Shown here: one piece after another, positions 26,487 through 40,100 of the stretch
How positions within the stretch are numbered: the first letter of the stretch is position 1
How the letters are laid out: each line of letters begins with the position of its first letter
Source: Synaphobranchus kaupii
Taxonomy: Eukaryota; Chordata; Actinopteri; Anguilliformes; Synaphobranchidae
Assembly (NCBI GenBank): GCA_029718625.1
Contig: CM056387.1
Location: 36,114,931-36,178,930 of the forward strand
Length of the DNA stretch: 64,000 bases
Direction of reading: 5' to 3'
Position numbers and translations under genes: made by a program
Notes under the pieces: model-generated
What the model saw: the letters and a program-made list of their open reading frames with translations, nothing else
What the model was told of the DNA's origin: nothing
Database searches by the model: none

Positions 26487-27427
26487 CCTCTCTCTCCCTC
26501 TCTCCCTCTCGCTCTCTCCCTCTCTCTCTCTCTCTCTCTTTCTCCCTCTCTCTCCCTCTCTCTCCCTCTCTCTCCCTCTCTCCCTCTCGCTCTCTCCCTC
26601 TCTCTCTCAGAGGGAGACGGACAAGCCAGGATCAGGTCCCTTGGCACCGTTAGTGCCCAAGAGGCTGTGACAGACACCTTAAACAAACTGCAATAGATAC
26701 ATACTCTAAATCACTCTATTCTAATCTCTCTCGCCCGCTCCATGAAGAACAATCCCATCTTTTCCACACTGTCTACTATTACCAAGATGACACCTTTTTC
26801 CCTAACCCTTCCCATTCTAACACTCCCACGCCCTCTATTGGCTGGGGGAGGCAGTGGGCAACTAAACGATTGAATTAACAGAGGCATTCGTGAACACAAC
26901 ACATATACCAAATAAGGATTGCAGCATATGGAATATACAATGTCATGCCTGTTACTAACATAACGTTCTTGTGTAGAATATGATTCATATTTAGTAGCAT
27001 AGTTTGAAAAGCCTGCCCTGCAGCAGAGCCTCTGCATCTTGTTGATTTAATGCAGACTACGGCCTGTATTCAATCCACATTATTACATTATTGTCCACAA
27101 CTCCAGAACTCGTGATTAAATACAAATTGTGCTGACCTTTGTGGCCTTTCCTTCGTTTCCATGGTTTCCCTCTTTTCTGATCTTTGGGGGTGTGAGGCAG
27201 AGTGGTGCTGCTGGTTTGGGGGTGGGGGGGGGGGGGGGGGACAGAGAGTGGACAGCAGCTAAATTGGTGGACCTCTGCTACCGGGGTGATGGAGGTTCCT
27301 GTACTGTGACCTCACAGTCCCCCTGGTTCCGCTGCATACGAACATTCCGTCCTCAGCGGCTACAATTCTGCTGCAAAAAACAAACAGATACAATTATGTG
27401 AGTGAGGGATGTAAAAGGCAAAGAGAC

Positions 27428-27462
<35 letters not shown>

Positions 27463-27768
27463 GGTGAGAAAGAGAGAGGAGGGGTAGCAATAATCACAAT
27501 TTCAGGTTTCAGACACCAAGTTAAGGGGACGCTACGCGAAAAGATCGTCTTGACAAGATTGGCATGACAAGTGAAATCCCATATTGACAGAGCGCAGATA
27601 CAACATTAAAGGGCGTAAGGCACAATTATAAAATAGAGAATACCAGTAAGGAACTAGCGATTAAATAAAATGACAGTAATTGTCTAATGATACAAAACAG
27701 TGCTGGAGATGAATTAATGATTCATACAGAGCTACCCACGCATTAGCATAGAGCGCTAATGGCATTCA
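25536..27768. other. Spacer with CT and GA tracts
   Basis: No gene is supported. A nearly pure pyrimidine (CT) tract covers 26408-26610 and a purine (GA) tract about 27420-27480. C- and G-runs lie at about 26221-26234 and 27225-27240. Long open frames across the CT tract are low-complexity artefacts. Confidence 0.5.
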
Positions 27769-27985
27769 GTCGCTCTTTTCCCTGTGTAAAAAGGGGCGAG
27801 GGGAGTCGCTCTTTTCCCTGTGTAAAAAGGGGAAAGGGGAGTCGCTCTTTTCCCTGTGTAAAAAGGGGAAAGGGGAGTCGCTCTTTTCCCTGTGTAAAAA
27901 GGGGAAAGGGGAGTCGCTCTTTTCCCTGTGTAAAAAGGGGAAAGGGGAGTCGCTCTTTTCCCTGTGTAAAAATGGGAGAGGGGAG
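27769..27985. repeat. 36-bp minisatellite, 6 copies
   Basis: The unit GTCGCTCTTTTCCCTGTGTA followed by AAAAGGGGAAAGGGGA is repeated six times almost without change; the first copy has GGGGCGAGGG and the last AATGGGAGAGG. Since 36 is a multiple of three, both strands show repeating 12-residue frames that are not genes. It ends at the 5' end of the next SINE. Confidence 0.96.
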
Positions 27986-28375
27986 TTGTAGGGCTCCTGG
28001 ATGGCTCATTCGGTTAAGGCACCACACTGTGGTGCATGGATGAGCCCCTCGGTCTCGAATTGAATCTGGACCCTGCCAATGCTGACTGTGACCAGTAGCC
28101 CCATAGGGAGAAGCACAATTGGCGGTTGCATCGCCCCGGGAATGGGGTGGTTCAGTTGGTTAGAGGGTCCATGTTTCATCGCTCTCTAGCGACCCCTGCT
28201 GATCGATTGGGTAACCCACTGGACCGCATGCCAAAGCCGCGTATGAAATGTCTCCCGCCGACTCGGCTCTGTGCGAGCTTGTCTGTAGTCTGCGGTGTGA
28301 AAAGAAGCAGCCAGCGAACACACAGTGCCCTCTAGTGCCCGGCATTGGCATGGCAGCCTATCCGCTGGCGTTCAG
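27986..28375 (+). mobile_element. Long SINE-like element with tRNA-type head
   Basis: The 5' part TGGCTCATTCGGTTAAGGC plus GGTCTCGAATTGAATCT resembles tRNA A and B boxes. It is followed by a GTAGCCCCATAGGGAGAAGC region, CGCTCTCTAGCGACCCCTGC and a 3' part with GGTGTGAAAAGAAGCAGCC. I recognise this plan from fish SINEs in general and assign no family name. Confidence 0.6.
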
Positions 28376-28665
28376 CATTGACTGTTGAAAGAACATCAAA
28401 CAGTTAGTTAATGCTCTTGCTGCCAAAATCTTCTGTAGCGCTGATTCGCAAAAATGTTGCTGGACCAACAGCGATGGCGGTCCAATGTGTTCTTGCTTGC
28501 TGGGTATAACTTTCACTACAGCCATATAAATCTGTCCAGATCACACTTGCACATATTTTCTGCCTGTAAACATTAAGAGACGTGTTTGTGACCTGACAGC
28601 ATGGCATGACCAAATCCTTTTCAAAACTTTCCACAACCTAAAGCAAACATTTTACAAATTATATA

Positions 28666-28908
28666 ACTCAATTATCTCAAAGAAAGAGAATGGATCCAAT
28701 GGAACGCAGATCCAATAATAAAAATCAGAGGGAATACTATTATAACGCTTATTTTTTGGACAGCACCTATCAAACCGCAAACACATTTTGGCTGAAACAC
28801 GCCTTTAATAGAGCGTTTTCATAGGTGCTGTCCAAACGGTATAATAGCATTCCTTCTGATTTTTTACTATTGGATGTGCGACCATTCTCTTTTTAGAGAT
28901 AATTGAGT
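28666..28908. mobile_element. Fold-back MITE of about 243 bp
   Basis: The left arm begins CTCAATTATCTCAAAGAAAG and the right arm ends CTTTTTAGAGATAATTGAG. The inverted match runs about 110 bp into the element, through AATCAGAGGGAATACTATT versus its inverse and GGACAGCACCTATCAAA versus TAGGTGCTGTCC, leaving only a short loop. It has no coding capacity. The arms differ by about one base in seven, with small indels. Confidence 0.85.
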
Positions 28909-31900
28909 TTAAAATTCCCTTTTGGGATCGGCACTCCTTGTGGAATTTCATTTGTTGAAGCACAACTTTATTCCAACCTTTTTAGATTTTAAAAAGTATA
29001 TTTGGCTGGCTGGGCAAAGCCTCAGCTAACCAGTTGTTTATCAAACAAGCAAATTATTTTTTAAAAGAAAAAAGAAATCACCATGGAATGGATACCTCGA
29101 GTCAACATGTGACGTTATGATGCGAGCCTCTAAACTGCTTATGATATGAGAGACAAACAATTGGTGAAACAGACAGCTGTATTAATCGTCCTTTTCGGCA
29201 TATTTTGGCACAGGAAGTTGAATCATGCACTTTAGAACTTTTCCGCAATAATAGTTCTGTTTACGTGCACCGGCACTCTCTGATAAAAAAAATAAAAATA
29301 AAAATAAAAAGTTTCCCCCTTCTAACTCCAGGGAGCTGTCTGCCTCGTAAAATCTTAATACGGCCTTATGTTCTTTCTATCATTTATGGTTCATTTAGGA
29401 GTGAGTGCTCTCCTCGTTTTGCGGCCTGTCCCGCACTCTGGCCTTTTTTTGGATGTCCCTCCGTTGGAACAGAACAGGCCTGCTGCAGAAATATTTAACT
29501 GCAGAGTGGAGACACAGTCCAGAGTTTGTTTTCACCAGAAGTTGGATCATATAAAGATTTTATTTAATTTTTTTCACCTCAAACTTTTGCACTGACAATA
29601 GCTAGTCTCCACAGCAGTAAATATGTGTGTGTTTATACGTGTGTACACGTGCATGTTTGTGAGCATGTGTATGTGTATCTGCGTGTGTGTGTGTGTACAT
29701 GGTTGCCTGTGTGTTTTGGCCTGGGGGCTTGTTGATGGCAGGTTCTCTAAGGTTGTCATTCAGAGTCCTCTGCTGTTGTGATGATTTCACTCACGGCTAA
29801 TAATCTGGGGCCCGAATCAGAAACGCTGAGCTTCAAAGCATCAACACCATTCGCCCTCTTCCACAGATTCCTGCTCCAAATTTGTGAAAGAAGGAAAAGG
29901 ATGTTATTCCGGGGAAGCTGCACGGATTCACCCTACAAGTCACCTTGGAAAGATATTTGAATATTATTCAAATTGCTTTTTTTTTTGGAGGCCATTCTCC
30001 CAGGTGTACGATGTCCTCTTTCGCTTCGCCATGGTTGTTTTCACAAACCCTGAATATTGGCTCTGCTGAACACAGAGTGAGGCTTTTTGTGAACCCCAAA
30101 GAAGGTGGAGTCATCAATCACCAGCTTAGCTAATCCAGCCATAGCGATTTGCAAAGGAAAGCAAAGTCTGTTTTTTTTTTGTTTTTTTAAAAAAACTCCC
30201 CAGGTTGCACGTGTCCTTCCTGTTTTGGGAACGCCCAGTTGTAGCTGTAGGTCCGGTAGGCCGGGACATAAGAGTCATGACAGCACGTGTTTGGCTCCGC
30301 CAACTTTTGGAAGCACAGACTCCCTTCCACTGATTTTGTTTCAGATGGAGGCGCTTCGTGGGACCATTTCAAACGACGGATTGAATGCAGAAGTGCAGAG
30401 ACTTGGACAAGCGAGTCAGTGAAGCGTTGCATCATGGGATACCCCTCCCCCTCTGCCATTTCCTAAGTAAGAGCCAAAGACAGAAGCGGCCTGAAAAGGT
30501 GGAAACGGCGACGTTCCTCCTGCTGGACATTCTTCATCTGCGTTCTGTGCCTTAAAGCTGGACACTGTTAGTATGGGGGGGGGGGGGGGGGGGGGGCGTG
30601 GATGGGCTTTTACTGCTCGCCCTGACAGGACGAGCCGAGCACAAACACTCACCAGATGTGAGCATCCCTTCTCCAAGCTGCCAGATACTGAGAATTTATT
30701 CCGATATTTTTACAACGCTTCGGCGATCAATCAATCGCAATACCCCCCCCGCCCCCCTCCTCCAACTCCACAGATGGCGCATTCTTAAATTTACATTCAA
30801 ACTACATGTTTTGGCTGGGGTGGGGAGGGGGACAACAACAACAAAAACGTGGTACTGAGCTACTGTTTCCCACCCTGTGCCAAAAATCTATCTTGCTCTC
30901 CCACTGTGCACCAAAAGCATTTCATCACACTGCTTTTCCACTTCGTGAAGATGCGCCGCTCCCCGAAGGACCGTTTTGGGACGCTGTAAATTCAAATGCA
31001 GCCAATCAGCAGTGACAGGAGTGGGCGTGCCTAATTCCATGAAAAGTCCGTTATTCAGGGGAAACTCAGTAACCGTGGGGGGGGAGGGGGGGTTATGCTT
31101 TCAGTATATCCACGGCCGTGAAACACTGACTTCTTGATTGAAGTTTTGCTGAATCGATCTATAAATCGTGTTGCCTCGTTCTTTTTAAAAGCTACCCCCC
31201 GTGAGTGATTATCGACTCACAGGTTCCATTATTCACGGGCGAGAGGCCCCTCGATTTGCCGTTCTATAGATTTAGCACACGTCCCCGGGGAGGGATTTAT
31301 CTGACAGTCGACGTTGCGTGTGCCACCGCAGCTCAGACTCCTACCTGTGCAACACCTGTTACCTTTCACGGGAGAGAAAAACAAACATCTGGTGAAGACT
31401 GTCACCGCGTGTGGAGGTGTTCCAATTTTTAGCGTGTTTGTGCCATTTCGCTCACCGCTTTATTTTTTCTGTGGGGATAACTTTGACTTGATTGTTATAA
31501 AAATACAAGGACAGTCTCATGTTGTATTAAAGGGATAGTTCACTTTCTCAAGTTTAAAAAAAAAAAATTTTTTTTCTGTCTTAGTGTATGTTTGTTGACT
31601 GGCTCAGGCAGGTTTTGCGTATGATGAGGAATATTTAACATTTCTAGTTTCTGATGATGTTCTGATTTACAGTGGTATTCATTAGTTTGTGGTCTAAGGC
31701 AAGAGAATAAACTCCAGTCAGAGCAGCTTGTAGTCATAGTTTGATTGCAGAGGCTGTACATGTGAACAGATTCATTTTTTTAAAATTCACAGTTATAAAA
31801 ATAAACGCTTGTTTATTTTTATAACTTTCTTTCCTTGCGTGAAGCCATTTCAGGTTGCATTTGCCATAGGAAATAGTTTAGACTGAAAATAAGATTAGAA

Positions 31901-31917
31901 AAATAAGCATTATTTTG
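28909..31917. other. Non-coding spacer
   Basis: No gene is supported. A GT-rich stretch lies at about 29620-29700 and a G-run of about 22 at 30576-30597. A short frame after a good-looking acceptor (ATTTTGTTTCAG before 30344) encodes only about 25 residues and has no partner exon that I can see. Confidence 0.45.
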
Positions 31918-32298
31918 GTCACACTAAACGAAGTCTCCATATAAAGGCTTTATATAGCATATATATAGCCTTCATAAACATGACATAATGGCTTCATAAA
32001 TCATACATAAGCAAATGTCATGCTTCATAAATGGTGACATCATCTTATGAAACATGTTATGCCAAATACGTCAGTTAGCCTAGCATCCTACATAAACATG
32101 CTTATTTGTCATCCTGTGTAATGTTTAGCTATTAGCCAGGTGACATTGTCAGTTATGTCACATTTGGCATAGCATGTTGCATAAGAAGGTGTTATGTCAC
32201 CCTTTATGAAGCATGACATTTGCTTATGTAAGATTTATGAAGCCATTATGTCACGTTTATGAAGGCTTTATATGGAGACTTCGTTTAAAGTGTGTGAC
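31918..32298. mobile_element. MITE with about 140-bp terminal inverted repeats (381 bp)
   Basis: The element begins GTCACACTAAACGAAGTCTC and ends GAGACTTCGTTTAAAGTGTG then TGAC. The arms include ACATGACATAATGGCTTCAT and its inverse ATGAAGCCATTATGTCACGT, and CATAAGCAAATGTCATGCTT and its inverse. A 100-bp central part is not palindromic. High arm similarity suggests a moderately young non-autonomous DNA transposon. No clear target duplication is visible. Confidence 0.9.
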
Positions 32299-34200
32299 CC
32301 TGGCTGTGTCTGAATACGACCCCTACACCCTTTTGAGGGCGCATATTTGAGTCCAATTTGTCAAAAAGCTTTTGAGTGGGCAACTTTTTCTCACAAATGG
32401 GGGCACTTAAAATACCAGGATGAACCCCTTATTTCCAGGGCTTTGTTGAGGGAATTAAGGAGCATACTCATCTGCAGAACAGTGCACTCATCCGACAATT
32501 TCAGTAAGTAACCCGGAAGTAAAATCGTAAAAGACGTGGAGCGTATATGCATATCTATGGTACAAGATTCATATTACAAACTACCCTTTTTTATTTTTGT
32601 TAATTCTATCTTTGTTCATAATCATACACTTTGTAACAATCGTCATATGTTAACTGATTGATATTCTCAATAAAAAATAAAAATAAATATTACAAACTAC
32701 TTCCTCACTAGTTTGGAAAGAGTTTTGCGGGATTTCTTTCGCACACTGCTTGCAAAGAGAGGGGACAGGGTACTGTGGACAGGGAACAGGGGTCGTATTC
32801 GGACACAGCCCATGATTTCTTTTGAAGAATAAATGCGTAGTATGCACACACACAACCTACAGAGGCACAACATCGCTGTACAAAATGCTGCAGTTATTTC
32901 ACTATTTCCTTACTTCAGATCACAGACCCTCCCAATGTCCCTATACCAGCCAGTACAAAGCAGGAAGGTTGTCACAATATTCTGCACATACGTAAAATGT
33001 CCATCATTGCACATAAAAACCTTCTGAGCCAATTGAAAACAGACTAGAACTAAAAAATATTACGAAATAAGTGAAATATCCCTCTCATTTTGTGCATCTA
33101 CAGACGAGCACCAGTGTTTTATTCCCGTTGGCAACCGTTGCCGCGGGCAATGAGCGCCTGTTACTGATGAGGCGATGCAGGGAGTATATTGTTTACATTT
33201 CAAAACTTCACGGTCACTCGATTTCTTAGCTCCTGAATGCTGTTAAATTCTGAATGCAGTTACGCACTAAAAGGAGAACAATCTAATTTGTGTGTTTGCT
33301 CAGCCCGAGTTATTTACTTCAAAACAGTACAGTGGGATGTGCAGGTTGTCTATCCCCTCGAAAATCTCTTTGGATGTATTAACCATGAATATAAAGGATG
33401 GGACTCCAGTGGTACACCGTTTGCTTGTACATCACAGTGTATGCTTAAACAGCTTCTATTTTCTGTGGAAGAGGAACCTGGCTGCTTGGGGCTGCAAGTT
33501 TTGTACATCATATGAGGTTTTGGCGGCGTTGGTCAAGATGGCGAGTTTCAGGAAAACAAGCGGATCGCAGCAGTGAGGGTCTAAGAGTAGAAAGGTTCAA
33601 ATGAAGAAGGAGAGCAGCAAAAATATACCCATACCCCCCCACCCCCAACCCCGCTCCCCCACCCACACCTGTCCTCTCAGAAAACCTCAATTAGTCACAA
33701 CGTCTTAATTAGAACCTCTAAACAGCAGGGATAATTATTTGTATGGGAGGCGCAAACCCATTTAGGTAGGCGGGAAAACGCTGAAGTGGCAGCATTTCCC
33801 TTTACATCAGCAGCTCGAGTGACTGAGAATCACCTCTGGGTTCTCCATCAAAGTGATAAATGTTAACTTCAAAAAGCCAGCAGTCATCAAGTATGAGTGC
33901 GATCTCTCAGAGTGCTCGGTCAAGGTTCATTTTTTTTTTTTTTTTGTGGGGGGCAGGTTTTAGCATTATTAGCTTCTAACTGTGCCAGGGTCGCCCTCTC
34001 CTTGGGGTAAACTCAGCCTCAAGGTCATTTCGTGGATGCTCAAACAGTATTTGTCCATTAGAACGTCACAATAAATTTTACCTTGGATTTCTGAAACCAA
34101 CCTACTCTTTTTCCCCTCCAAAGACAAGCGATTCCTAATGGCTTTTTGTTAGCAGGTATCATGTGATTCCAGAACACCCCCTCCATGTGTTGTGGTCAGC
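32299..34200. other. Non-coding spacer
   Basis: No gene is supported. A perfect 13-bp palindrome GGCAACCGTTGCC lies at 33130-33142 in a GC-richer patch. A YY1-like CAAGATGGCGAG word lies near 33535. Short open frames at 33237-33576 have no recognisable product. Confidence 0.4.
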
Positions 34201-34409
34201 CATGATTAAAATGAATGATTTTTTAAGTGAGTCTCCCAAGATAGATAGTTTTGTGCAAATAGTAACTCTTTCCAATTGCATTGTTTGCCAAAAGGTCAGC
34301 CCAATAAAATGATTAAGGTCTAGCATATTTATAAAAGTTGAATTTTCTGGACAATCTATCGCTTTGTAGCATATTTACTGACATTGGTCTACAAAAGTAC
34401 AATTGGATG

Positions 34410-35031
34410 CCACGTCTATGCCGACAAGCTATTGGCTTGCCAGAAGCAAGCCTCTGCTGCATTCATACCACTAAAGTAGGAGCCCGGAGTTTGCAAAATG
34501 TTACTGGAATTTAGATTGGAACAGTGAGTTATGGTCAGATGAGATAAAAATTGAGCTTTTTGACAATAGAGATAAAAGGTTGGTTTGGCGCAATAAGAGT
34601 TATGAGCCCCACTACGAAGTATGGTGGTGGATCTATGATGTTGTGGGGTTGTTTTTCCACCTAAGGCCCTGGGAACCTTGTTAGGATACATGGCATCATG
34701 GACTCCATCAAATACCAGGAGATTTGAGATGAAAATCTGGCTGCCTCTGCCAAAAGGCTAAAAGTGGGTCGTGGTTGGATCTTCCAGCAGGACAATGATC
34801 CAAAGCATACCTCAAAATCTACACAAAAATGGTTCACTTACCACAGAATCAAGGTTTTGCAATAGTCCACTGACCTGAATCCCATTGAAACCTGTGGGGT
34901 GAGCTGAAGAGGAGAGTTCACAAGCAAGGATGTGCTATGTGTTCTCCAAACATTACGGGAGAAGACTCAGTGCTGAAATCTGATCCTGCTCATGTTAATT
35001 GAGGTTGCCAATAATTCTGGTGGGCACTGTA
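34410..35031 (+). mobile_element. Decayed Tc1/mariner-like transposase remnant
   Basis: Translating the plus strand across frameshifts gives Tc1-type landmarks in order: VMVRWDEI-like LWSDEIKIELFD at about 34530-34565, a HYEVWWW/GLFFHL region, [18 protein letters not shown] at about 34780-34835, and STDLNPIET at about 34867-34893. The DDE catalytic signature positions are recognisable but the frame is broken by stops and indels, so no active enzyme is made. The right end GCCAATAATTCTGGTGGGCA resembles a Tc1 terminus. The left terminal repeat was not found and may lie near 34080-34220. Confidence 0.85.
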
Positions 35032-35503
35032 AATAGCTGTGGACTAGACAGAAAATACAACTGCAAACACCTGCTGGGCATCAACCTAAGCCCTTTTGTA
35101 GGGGAGGGAAAAAAAAAAAAAAAAACTTCTCTCTGACAACAGCAATTATTTCTTTGACAGGTCTGTGTGAAACATATTGCACGCCCCCCCCCATCCCCCC
35201 ACTTGGCGGTGCAGGCATAATGAGTTCTGTCAGCGTCGTCACCACTGCTGATGTGACGGGAATATGGCGACTGTTGCCACGGCAGCAGGTCCCGGGAATG
35301 TCACCCTAGCCTGAAATGTGTGTGCGTGCGTTTGTGAGTGTGTGTGTGTGTGTGTCTGTTTATGAGTGTGTGTGTGTTTATGAGAGTGTGTGTGTGTGTG
35401 TGTGTGTGAGAGAGCGTGTGTGTATGTGTGTGTGTGTGTGTGAGAGTGTGAGTGTTTGTGTGTGAGAGAGTGGGTGTGTATGTGTGTGTGTGAGAGAGCG
35501 TGT

Positions 35504-35540
<37 letters not shown>

Positions 35541-37103
35541 TGTGAGTGTTTGTGTGTGAGAGATTGGGTGTGTGTGTGCTTTTGTTTGGGGGTGGAGGGG
35601 GGGGGTGCGGGGCATGTAAACCAACCCTACCCCTGGTAGAACAATGTTATTTAAAAAAAAAAATCTGTTATTTTGTGCAGAGACTTTACACTGAATACTC
35701 ACACAATCCCAGCAGATCTCACAAGGCCTGAAACAGACAAAATAGCCATGTATTTAGGACAACTGCAGCACAGGCTACAGTTCCTGTTGTGCGGAAAATG
35801 ATAAAAGTGCTTTAGACACACTGTCAGATGCTGGTACCAAGTGTGACCCACTTATCCTCCTTTTAAAGTATTTTTATTTTCTGAACGAATCCGGCAACAA
35901 TCACAAGGCTTTTCCAGGTCAAAAATTTGGGCTTTCTCAAAGAGAATTCACTAAAATGGCAGGTTTTCATATGTTTCACAAAAGGGGGATAAGAGGTTTA
36001 AAAAGTAGACTGTACATAACACTACTCCTGCACAGTCACCCGCTCAAAATACTTCAGACGGCGAATGCGTCGAAAATTAATAACGTTGTGAACTACTTGT
36101 GGAGACACAATGATGTAAAAGTGGCCATTACTAGTGTTAACTAGCACTGATTTATGATCACGGCCATATAAATTGCATTTAGTGCCATTACAGAAAGCTC
36201 CAGTGTTCTCTAGCAAGACCAACGTCCATTCCAGAGCCAATCGTAGCCCCTTTGCTCTCCCTCCGTCACAAACCTCTGCAATGAATTTCACGGTCCTCAC
36301 AAGACTAGTCAAACAGGTAGCCATTAGTCTGCCTCAGTTTCATATTACTCCACCCCCCCCAAACAAATAAAAATTGCCCGTGTCAAAAAACTCACTTAAA
36401 AACAGAGCCATTTTGACTAAGCCCTCCATTACAATGCATTAGTCATACCAGAGAACCATCACCATGCATTTATTCTACCCACATCCCCAGCCTAAGCAGG
36501 CAGTCATGATTACCTAACTGAGATGGAAGATGATCTCTGGGCCTAATCAATAGCGGCTTGACAGAGGTGCTGGCAGCAGTCTGCTCTCATAGCCCCAGTG
36601 AGTTGTGTTTGGCCAGATTTTACCTCAACAACCCCTCCCCTTCCTCCCCCTCCCTCCTCGCCAATTTAAAAAAAAAAAAATTTTTTTTAATTGAGCTACA
36701 TTCTCAACATAGACGGGATTTCAAATCGATGGGCTTTTCTTAAAGGAGATCTGTCCGTCACGCTGGAGTATACAGAGCATGTCTGTTGCTCCTTCGGTGG
36801 AAGTGATTGGCGTGCGTGTCTAAAAGCGTGCGCTAGCTCAGCTGTTTCTGAGGGAGAGATTCTTTCAGCGGAATGTTTCTGCCCGTCAAAGCGTAGATCA
36901 ATTGTTTTGTGGCATGTGACGGACACATTCGAATGCTTTACGAGTCGTTGACTTACAGCTAACCACGCCCACGGCAGTGATAAGTCTGGACAGACTCCTT
37001 GAGCACCAGAGAATGGGACAATTAATGGAAACGCAGAAAGCCAAGGGACAAAGATTTCGTGTGAATAAACATGAAAAATCTGAAACTATGTTTGTATGAT
37101 CAT
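35032..37103. other. Spacer with degenerate GT/GA microsatellite
   Basis: No gene is supported. A 260-bp GTGTGT/GAGAG mixture lies at about 35316-35575. Sequence 35740-37080 is complex, with no clear repeat or exon. Confidence 0.45.
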
Positions 37104-40100
37104 TTTATTTTATTTCTTAAATTATAAGAGACATACAACAACAACAAATGAAACTCAATTCAGAAAGGTCTCCCAAGGCATAGCCCATAAAAAAAAAAAA
37201 CATTAAAAAAAAAAAATGAAATAAGACAAAGAAAACAAATTAAAACAAAAAAAAATAAAATACTGAATCACCATAAAAAGGATTTTTTTTTATTTACAGT
37301 GTGCAATTAAAAAGAAATTCAAAAGGGATCAGTAAACAGCAGTGTTTCCTTTCCTGTAAATTAAGTCAAATTTGACCATTGTTAGACTCACCAGTGTTAC
37401 ACTTGCTGATGTTAAAGTCACCGATGTTACACTTGCTGACGTTACACTTCCTGACACTAAACTCCTGAAGTTACACTTGCTGATGTTAAAGTCACCGATG
37501 TTACACTCATTCATCAGTGGTCTGCAGGCCAGTAGTTGTGTTTTTTCCCTCTGTGGGTCAGGCAGATGTGATGTATGATTACATCATTAGGATTTCTGGC
37601 TGCCCAGGTGACTTGTTTTGTTTACTGCATATTTCATACTGCATGTATTTCTATTTGTAGCTTAGTACTTTAAGCTGAAATATAAAATATAGTTTCACTT
37701 CTGTATCTTTTCTGGCTGCCAAGCCAAGGCTCTTGTCCACAATTGGTCAGGAAGTGTCATGTGAGGAGTCTGGATCAATCATAGTGGAGGGCGAAAAACA
37801 ACAAATTCACCGCTCAGCCTTACTCTGCCGCTCAGCCTTACCCTGGTTTGTAAGGGTGGTGTGTGGGGGGGGTTTCCACAAAGTCCCTGGAGAATAAACT
37901 GCAACAAACAACAGAGTGATGCCCCCCCCCCCCCCAAGAGAGAGCTGATGCTCACTTCCTGCCAGTGTGCCAAGGATAGATCAGCCCTCCCCCCCGCCTC
38001 CTGTGCACTTGCCCGGGAGCTCAGCAAATTCATTTTATAACCCACTGCTCCTAAATCGTTCCCACAACTGCCTCAGCCATTAAAACCGAGAGACTTGACA
38101 ACGTACAGCTTAAATACTCAGCTTCCTGTTACCGCCAAATACGCCTCGCAACCGGAGCGAAACCAGATGCTATATTTATTTTACACAAACACTTAAGAAA
38201 ATAATAATTTTAAAAAAGACACTGTAGAGAGATGATAACAGTATCTAGAGAGAGATTCACACATAGCGTCGGTTTAGATGTGTGGGTATTTTAGAATGGA
38301 ATAGATATTGTTTGTTTAACCCTTAATACGGGAACCACACCAGTGACAGTTTGTTACCAAGGAGACCATGCACTCCGTGTTCCTTCCTAGTCTGCCTTAA
38401 AGGAACGACGTCACATTTTACACCGTTTAATCCAAGCAGTTGTCGTGGTGACAAGGCAAGCGTTTGTGTTCCGTGACGCAGAACAGTCGATGCGAGTGTG
38501 TTTCTAGAATGAGAACTTGGTTACTACCGTACTTAGTGTCTTCTTGCATGCTATCGATAATCTGAACGTACAGTGTAGGTTACAAAAAAATAAATAACTA
38601 AAAAATACAAAAAGGACATTATGCAAGTTGGGTCAATTATGACGGTTGCGTGCGCAGTAATACTGACCTTGGATTTGAGGAGTATCAAATTTGCCTGGGG
38701 ATAAAAATACAAATATAAAATTGCTGACACACTATCAACAAAGTTAAAAATACAAAAAGAAAAAAAAAAACGAAAACAATTAAAACGAAAACAAAAAACA
38801 CCTAATATAACATATGCGCTTTTCCTGTGACATCAGCCATAGCACGTTATATTAAATAAGGCACACATTAACACATACATTTAAGATTTTGGCTAGTTAT
38901 TAGTTCCACAGTCCTTATTTACACGTATATGCACAAAGTTAATCGTAATTATGGTCATTATAACAACAAATGTCTCTTGCTACAGTAAAATGCGTGGACT
39001 TGTTCTGGACTGCAATCACATCTCAAGGGGGGGTCCTCTTTTTGTTTTAGAAAATAAATCTTCCCCTCGTCTGGAGAGGGTATTGTCACGCTGTATGGTG
39101 CCTTTTCTTCTTCTTTTTCTTCTTCTTGCGTTTAATTTTGTCTGTTGGATGTGTGTGCCAGCACTTTCGTCACGCGTGTAGAGCCAAACCTCTTCTACAG
39201 TGTCCTTGAAATAGCAACACCAGCTTCAAAATATTAGGGGAAAAAAAAAAAAAAAAAGAATAATAATGAATCCTCAACATGGAGGGGATGTAATTTGGGA
39301 GTTTTAGGCAGGTCGTACAATACCAACCAAAGGAGGACCTCAACACCCCCCCCCCCACCCCCTCCCTCCTCGGATCAAGACAAATATGCCAAAACTGTTC
39401 ATTCTGCTCGATAGACTCCTCCTTGCCCAGTTTTCCTCTACAGAAAAGACAGTTTTCATTAGTTTTTTCTCCCTCAAACTCACGAGTTACAGAGTAGGAG
39501 TAAGACTTGCGTCTTGATCGAGAGTCACTGCTTCTGCTCGGCTACCGACTAACAAATAAACAAACAATAAAGGTAGGCCATCTCATCTCAGACATCCAGG
39601 GCAGACTGTGCTGACGGCATGCCCGGGCTGCGTGTTTATTGGTTATTGCTCAGACCAATCAGGAGGAGAGGAGGAACGTCAGTGAGAAACGCACGTGCAA
39701 TATCTTTTCAATTTAACCAATCAGGTGAGAGAAAGGGCCGTCTCTCTCCCACGAGTCTAATTGACCGACCGTCCCCATATTGGTACATACATATTTTCAT
39801 GTCCAGGGCACGTACGAAAACACGTGTACACGCGTACATGCACGCACTCACACGTACATGCATATATATGTATAATACACTCACAAGCTGCCGCGCAAAC
39901 ACTCGCACGCGCACACACACACACACACACACGCTCACGCACACATCGTTGGAGAAATCGGTGTCGGCCACGGGCTTCATTGACACACACACGCTCCTGG
40001 ACCTGTGTTGAGCCTGGTTTTCGCCGATGGGAATCTCAAACCAAGGGTGGGGGGGGGGGGGGGGCGTGGCCTGAAGGGCGATTGACAACCACCCCCCCCT

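Noticed and set aside
25385..28160. Functional tRNA genes at the box A/B-like sequences
   Set aside because: The segments continue into SINE bodies and tails, and no intact cloverleaf could be formed.
30344..30422. A small exon (MEALRGTISNDG-type) after a good splice acceptor
   Set aside because: Only about 25 codons, no donor, no partner exon and no recognised homology.
34416..34691. A 91-residue minus-strand protein
   Set aside because: It lies antisense to the Tc1-like transposase remnant, whose motifs are on the plus strand.
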